64,000 nucleotides of DNA from Sphaerothrix epifaneia (GTDB taxonomy: Bacteria; Cyanobacteriota; Cyanobacteriia; Phormidesmidales; Phormidesmidaceae): contig NZ_JBHZOL010000089.1 of the NCBI RefSeq assembly GCF_042788235.1, positions 1-64,000 of the forward strand, read 5' to 3'. Positions 60,034-64,000 of this stretch are shown piece after piece. Within the stretch, counting starts at the first letter, position 1; the number at the start of each line of letters is the position of its first letter. The translations under genes and the position numbers were made by a program. The notes under the pieces were generated by a model. That model did no database searches and was not told the origin of the DNA. It saw nothing but the letters and a program-made list of their open reading frames with translations.

Positions 60034-61820
60034 GGGGTATCGGTAGGCAAACCAACGGGTTGCTCGGTCGGCTGGGGCGAACTGGCAGCATCGAGGGGTG
60101 GCTCTAAATCAGAGGGGCTAGCGGTTGGCTCGTTAGGGCGATCGCTGGGGGTCGATAAGGCGGGCTTAGCCTCAATTAAACGCTGCTGTAGGCGGCGAAA
60201 GCGATTGAAAAACTGGCGCGAGTCACCTGCAGAGGGCGCTTCTGCCGCTGGCGCTGGCTCAGTTGGCGCTGGCGGAAAATCTTCAATGATTTCTACGGGC
60301 ATCTCTGCCGGATCGGGCAGCGCTGGCTCAATCGAGCTTTTAGGCAAAGTATCGGTTGCTGGGTCTACCTCAGGTGGCGTTGGCATAGGTTCACTGGTCG
60401 GCGCTGGCTGAGGAGGAGTGTTAGCAGGCTCATCAGAGTGCGCGTTTGCCGTTGGCTCAGCCGGGAGGGACACCTCCGTTGGTGCCGACGGCTCAGTCAG
60501 CGTTTCTGGAACAGCTTCAGCCGCCGTTGAGTCATCCGGCAATAGCTGGGGAAGAGCGCTGGCAGGCGGCTCGGTGGGAACAGGCTGTAAGCGAAAGTCA
60601 GCAGGCGCTTCAAGGTTTTCGGGTTCAGAGATGGCTGGAGCCTCCGGCGGCGGGGACGTCACTGGCGGCGATGAGACAGCCTCTTCCCTATCCGCACTAT
60701 CGGGTACCCTCTCAGGGGCGGTTGGCTCACTCTCTACTGCTGGCGCTAAAACCTCAGGCTGAGCAGGTTCAGGCTGGGGTTGAATAACTTCGGGTTCAGC
60801 AGGTTCTGGCAAGGCTTCAGGTTCAGGTTCGGGTTCGCTAGGGGTAGGAGCAGCGGCTGGTTCCGCTGGAGCAGGCGCAGGGGGTTCGTAGGTGGGGTCA
60901 ACGATGCCTTTAACTGCCGCCACCGTTAGCTCGTCGCGAACGAGTTGGGATAGCGTATCAGTGCCGCCTGGCTGGTAATCAATCACCCGCACCGTATTGT
61001 TAAACGCATTGGCGATCGCCTGCCCCTGTTCGTCTATTAGCTCTAGCTGCAACCAATTTTTACCCGGTTTGAATCCTTTTAAATAGATCGGTTGCCACTG
61101 GTCAAAAATAAAGCTCTGGCCATTGACCTGGCAGCGAATCCGCCAGTCGGCAATGTCATCGTCTGCATCAGCCTGAGCAATCAGGTGCAGCGGCGCATTG
61201 GTCAAATAGAAGTCGAGCATGATGGGTTCAGCCCCATATTGACCTTGCGGACGGCTGTAGGTGAGCAAGGGGCGATCGCGATCGGGGCGATAGGTCGGCG
61301 TCTGAGCATAAATATGAAAAGTCACCTGGTCAAAAGCGCCTTCATTTTTAAAGCTTTCATGCCAGGGACGAGCAGCAAAAACGCGCAAAGTATGGCTTCC
61401 AGGTGCCAGGTTCGACAAAAGCACTGGCTCACGGGTGTCGTAAACCGCCTGATAAGGTTGGTCATCGACAAACAAATTCAAATGTGGCCCCAAACCCAAA
61501 TCTGCATCTTTAAATAAAGGCAAATCTCGCACCTGCAAACGCACCGTCACCGACTGATCTTGAAAAACCTGATCGCGGCGAGGTGAAACAATTTTGACCT
61601 GAGGTTGGTAAATTTCTAGCAACTGCCCCAAGGCTTGCACCGTCTGCGGCGGCGAAACCTCCGAAATCCCTCCCGTCAGGCGATTAGGCTGCTCGGTCGG
61701 CTCACTGAGTAGTTGCTGTGGCTCAGGCGGGCGATCGCTACAGCCCACCCCCCCTAGACTGACGCCAAGTATTAGTAAAAAACTGAATAAATATCGCCAT
61801 CCCTGCTGTCGCCAACTCAT
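60030..61820 (-). CDS. Proline/glutamate-rich lipoprotein of unknown function
   Basis: A 596-residue exported protein. ATG 61820 gives a lipoprotein signal MSWRQQGWRYLFSFLLILGV with the lipobox GVG-Cys27. Residues about 55-315 form a folded part with Ig-like strands (VKIVSPRRDQVFQDQSVTVR, GSHTLRVFAARPWHES). Residues about 320-596 are low-complexity and rich in Pro, Glu, Ala, Ser and Thr, probably an extended wall-spanning linker, with a short Arg/Phe segment (RQFFNRFRRLQQR) inside. The family is not recognised. Frames on the opposite strand are shadows of this composition. Confidence 0.75.
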   Translation of the reverse strand: MSWRQQGWRYLFSFLLILGVSLGGVGCSDRPPEPQQLLSEPTEQPNRLTGGISEVSPPQTVQALGQLLEIYQPQVKIVSPRRDQVFQDQSVTVRLQVRDLPLFKDADLGLGPHLNLFVDDQPYQAVYDTREPVLLSNLAPGSHTLRVFAARPWHESFKNEGAFDQVTFHIYAQTPTYRPDRDRPLLTYSRPQGQYGAEPIMLDFYLTNAPLHLIAQADADDDIADWRIRCQVNGQSFIFDQWQPIYLKGFKPGKNWLQLELIDEQGQAIANAFNNTVRVIDYQPGGTDTLSQLVRDELTVAAVKGIVDPTYEPPAPAPAEPAAAPTPSEPEPEPEALPEPAEPEVIQPQPEPAQPEVLAPAVESEPTAPERVPDSADREEAVSSPPVTSPPPEAPAISEPENLEAPADFRLQPVPTEPPASALPQLLPDDSTAAEAVPETLTEPSAPTEVSLPAEPTANAHSDEPANTPPQPAPTSEPMPTPPEVDPATDTLPKSSIEPALPDPAEMPVEIIEDFPPAPTEPAPAAEAPSAGDSRQFFNRFRRLQQRLIEAKPALSTPSDRPNEPTASPSDLEPPLDAASSPQPTEQPVGLPTDTP

Positions 61821-62327
61821 CCTCTTTACCTTTCTTTTGTGACCCACAAAGCCTAAATAGTCTCCATACGGCACTATAGCGGATTGCCAGTTACCGCTTG
61901 AGCACGATTCGGCTAAAGACTCTCATAGCAACCCTCTCACGGATTGACCGCAAATTGATACTTGATAAGTGCAGCTTAAGCAAGCAATAAGTATTAATGA
62001 GTCAAAATAGCCGCAACCTTACGAGACTTTGTGACTCTTTGTGCTACGCAAAGAAAGTTATTGAGATTTGTTAATAGAAAGCATGTTAGACATCAATTTC
62101 GTGCTTTCTCTGACCTCACAAGCCTCATGTACTCAGGATTTTCGCAGATTGAATTATTGTTAACCTGCTTAAAAAAAGGTCAGATCACGCGACTATAATG
62201 CTCAAGAGCACTCATTCCCGATGGGTCATGTCTTCAAACAGTTCTCCTGACGGAAAGCTCTGAAGATACGACTGATAAAACTCGGATTGAGATCATCTCG
62301 TTCTTGTCTAGAGAGAGGAGAGTCTCC
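61821..62327. other. 500-base upstream region of psaA
   Basis: Divergent region between the lipoprotein gene and psaA. A perfect TATAAT (62194-62199) lies 130 bases before the psaA start; no good -35 box was found. CTTTGTG-type direct repeats occur near 62026-62045. High-light elements known upstream of psaA in other cyanobacteria could not be recognised. Confidence 0.5.
62194..62199 (+). promoter_or_regulatory. Candidate -10 box of psaA
   Basis: A perfect TATAAT, 128 bases before the psaA ATG. The sequence at the expected -35 position is A-rich with no TTGACA match, so the promoter may depend on an activator. This predicts a leader of roughly 120 bases. Confidence 0.45.
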
Positions 62328-64000
62328 ATGACAACTACCCCGCGCGAGCGGGAGGCAAAGGCGAAGATCCTAGTTGACAAAGATCCAGTTCCTACTTCCT
62401 TTGAGAAGTGGGCCAAGCCTGGACACTTTGACCGGACTTTAGCCCGAGGTCCCAAAACCACTACCTGGATTTGGAATCTCCATGCCGACGCTCACGATTT
62501 TGATAGTCATACCAGCGACCTAGAAGATATCTCCCGCAAAATTTTCAGTGCTCACTTTGGTCACCTGGCCATCGTGTTTATCTGGCTGAGCGGTATGTAT
62601 TTTCATGGCGCTCGTTTTTCTAACTATGAAGCTTGGTTAGCAGATCCCCTTAGTATCAAGCCCAGCGCTCAGGTTGTTTGGCCAATCGTCGGTCAAGAAA
62701 TCCTGAATGCTGATGTAGGCGGTGGTTTCCAAGGCATTCAAATTACGTCTGGCTTATTTCAGCTTTGGCGCGCTTCTGGCATCACTAATGAGTTCCAGCT
62801 TTTCTGTACCGCTATCGGCGGTCTGGTAATGGCAGGGCTGATGTTGTTCGCGGGTTGGTTCCACTACCACAAGCGGGCACCCAAGCTGGAGTGGTTCCAA
62901 AACGCTGAATCTATGCTGAACCACCACCTGGCAGGTTTGCTAGGTCTTGGCTGCCTTAGCTGGGCAGGTCACCAAATTCATGTTTCTCTGCCCATTAATA
63001 AGCTTTTGGATTCTGGGGTAGCCCCTCAAGATATTCCGCTACCTCACGAGTTCATTTTGGATAGAAGCCTGATGGCTGAGCTGTATCCCAGCTTTGCCCA
63101 AGGTTTGAAACCTTTCTTCACCTTGAACTGGTCAGTTTATTCTGATTTCTTGACCTTCAAAGGCGGCTTAAACCCCGTCACAGGTGGTCTGTGGTTGTCT
63201 GATACCGCCCACCATCACCTGGCGCTGGCAGTGCTGTTTATTGTGGCTGGCCACATGTACCGCACAAACTGGGGCATTGGTCACAGCATCAAAGAGATGC
63301 ACGCAGCCCACCGGGGGCCTTTCACAGGTGAAGGTCACAAAGGTCTTTATGAGATCCTAACGACTTCCTGGCATGCTCAACTGGCGGTTAACCTGGCACT
63401 GCTGGGTTCACTGACCATCATTGTGGCCCACCACATGTATGCCATGCCGCCCTATCCGTACCTGGCGACGGACTATCCGACTCAGCTTTCGCTGTTTACG
63501 CACCATATGTGGATTGGGGGTTTCCTAATCGTTGGTGCGGGTGCTCACGCAGCCATCTTTATGGTGCGCGATTATGAGCCATCCAAAAACGTTAACAACC
63601 TGTTGGATCGGGTGATTCGTCACCGTGATGCCATCATCTCCCACCTCAACTGGGTTTGTATTTTCCTCGGCTTCCATAGCTTTGGTCTGTACATTCACAA
63701 CGACACCATGCGAGCGTTGGGACGTCCTCAGGACATGTTCTCTGATTCCGCAATTCAGCTACAGCCTGTTTTTGCTCAGTGGGTACAAAACATCCACGCG
63801 GCGGCTGCAGGTTCTACCGCACCCAACGCACTTGCTGGCGTTAGCCCAGTGTTTGGGGGCGATATTGTAGCCGTTGGTGGCAAGGTTGCCATGATGCCGA
63901 TCACGCTGGGAACGGCAGACTTCATGGTGCACCATATTCACGCGTTCACCATTCATGTGACCGTGCTGATTTTGCTCAAAGGTGTGCTGTTTGCTCGCAG
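62328..64000 (+). CDS. psaA: Photosystem I P700 chlorophyll a apoprotein A1 (3' end beyond window)
   Basis: The first 557 codons of a protein usually about 750 residues long; the frame stays open to the window end. PsaA and PsaB form the photosystem I core carrying P700 and the electron-transfer chain. ATG 62328 gives MTTTPREREAKAKILVDKDP, then many membrane helices rich in chlorophyll-binding His, such as IFSAHFGHLAIVFIWLSGMY, WAGHQIHVSLP and HHHLALAVLFIVAGHMYRTN. The ribosome-binding site AGAGGAGA overlaps a short GGAGA/TCTCC dyad next to the start codon. Most cyanobacteria have psaB directly downstream. Confidence 0.97.
   Translation, partial: MTTTPREREAKAKILVDKDPVPTSFEKWAKPGHFDRTLARGPKTTTWIWNLHADAHDFDSHTSDLEDISRKIFSAHFGHLAIVFIWLSGMYFHGARFSNYEAWLADPLSIKPSAQVVWPIVGQEILNADVGGGFQGIQITSGLFQLWRASGITNEFQLFCTAIGGLVMAGLMLFAGWFHYHKRAPKLEWFQNAESMLNHHLAGLLGLGCLSWAGHQIHVSLPINKLLDSGVAPQDIPLPHEFILDRSLMAELYPSFAQGLKPFFTLNWSVYSDFLTFKGGLNPVTGGLWLSDTAHHHLALAVLFIVAGHMYRTNWGIGHSIKEMHAAHRGPFTGEGHKGLYEILTTSWHAQLAVNLALLGSLTIIVAHHMYAMPPYPYLATDYPTQLSLFTHHMWIGGFLIVGAGAHAAIFMVRDYEPSKNVNNLLDRVIRHRDAIISHLNWVCIFLGFHSFGLYIHNDTMRALGRPQDMFSDSAIQLQPVFAQWVQNIHAAAAGSTAPNALAGVSPVFGGDIVAVGGKVAMMPITLGTADFMVHHIHAFTIHVTVLILLKGVLFAR

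Noticed and set aside
60205..60787. Overlapping long plus-strand frames rich in Gly, Ser and Val
   Set aside because: They are the complement of the Pro/Glu-rich lipoprotein tail, a known cause of spurious open frames.
1..64000. tRNA genes, CRISPR arrays, transposases, prophage genes
   Set aside because: No T-loop or acceptor-stem pattern, no regularly spaced direct repeats, and no transposase or phage domains were found in reading the gaps and frames.

Overview
The window is chromosomal DNA from a cyanobacterium. It carries photosystem I genes (psaF-psaJ-psaL and the 5' three quarters of psaA), a form IB Rubisco operon with rbcX between rbcL and rbcS, the photosynthetic GAPDH gap2, the acyl-lipid desaturase desA and glucosylglycerol-phosphate synthase. 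The octamer GCGATCGC (HIP1) and its GCGATCG core recur throughout, which is also typical of cyanobacteria. Nothing names the species. The psaF/J/L order and the glucosylglycerol pathway would fit a moderately salt-tolerant strain of the Leptolyngbya/Nodosilinea type, but that is inference. I found no rRNA, tRNA, CRISPR array, transposase or prophage.

Layout. 1-1740: pgi. 1999-8820: a signalling block of a REC-LuxR regulator (+) facing a minus-strand operon of two paralogous hybrid histidine kinases and a REC-GGDEF-EAL regulator. 9161-12596: low-molecular-weight phosphatase, YbaB, murB and murC, all minus. 13141-15369: gap2 and a sugar-type ABC ATPase. 15452-16669: psaF-psaJ-psaL (minus); the 40-codon psaJ lies at 16009-16131. 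16829-25796: tsaD, a hydrolase, an ACT-like protein, a GNAT, several conserved unknowns, queA, a pentapeptide protein and desA. 26601-31416: an AGCS symporter, small unknowns and glmS. 31842-36248: a sensor kinase, a TetR regulator, a thioredoxin-reductase-like flavoprotein, an RRM protein and a thioredoxin. 36303-38729: rbcL-rbcX-rbcS (minus). 39393-46775: a propeller protein, a YlqD protein, acyl-ACP/CoA synthetase, DUF427, mtnA and dxs. 46997-50160: an eight-cysteine repeat protein and lptA-lptB-lptF. 50430-53315: two short genes, ferredoxin, DUF3326 and a CPBP protease. 53712-60033: ggpS, glpD, gpsA and an SLC45/SUC-type transporter, a coherent compatible-solute block. 60030-61820: a Pro/Glu-rich lipoprotein (minus). 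62328-64000: psaA, cut by the window end.

How the genes fit together. gap2, Rubisco, pgi and photosystem I serve photosynthetic carbon flow. gpsA makes the glycerol-3-phosphate that GgpS joins to ADP-glucose, glpD oxidises the surplus, and the adjacent transporter may move the product. glmS, murB, murC and the lpt genes build the cell envelope. The best candidates for something undescribed are: (1) a two-copy intergenic element with conserved stems upstream of the DUF3326 gene and of gpsA, which looks like a cis-regulatory RNA; (2) a secreted protein made of four approximately 31-residue repeats with eight regularly spaced cysteines; (3) a duplicated hybrid-kinase pair in which one copy has lost its ATP-binding residues while the other has a cyanobacteriochrome-like GAF; and (4) a roughly 190-nt structured region of 6S RNA size in the 800-bp gap before the AGCS gene.
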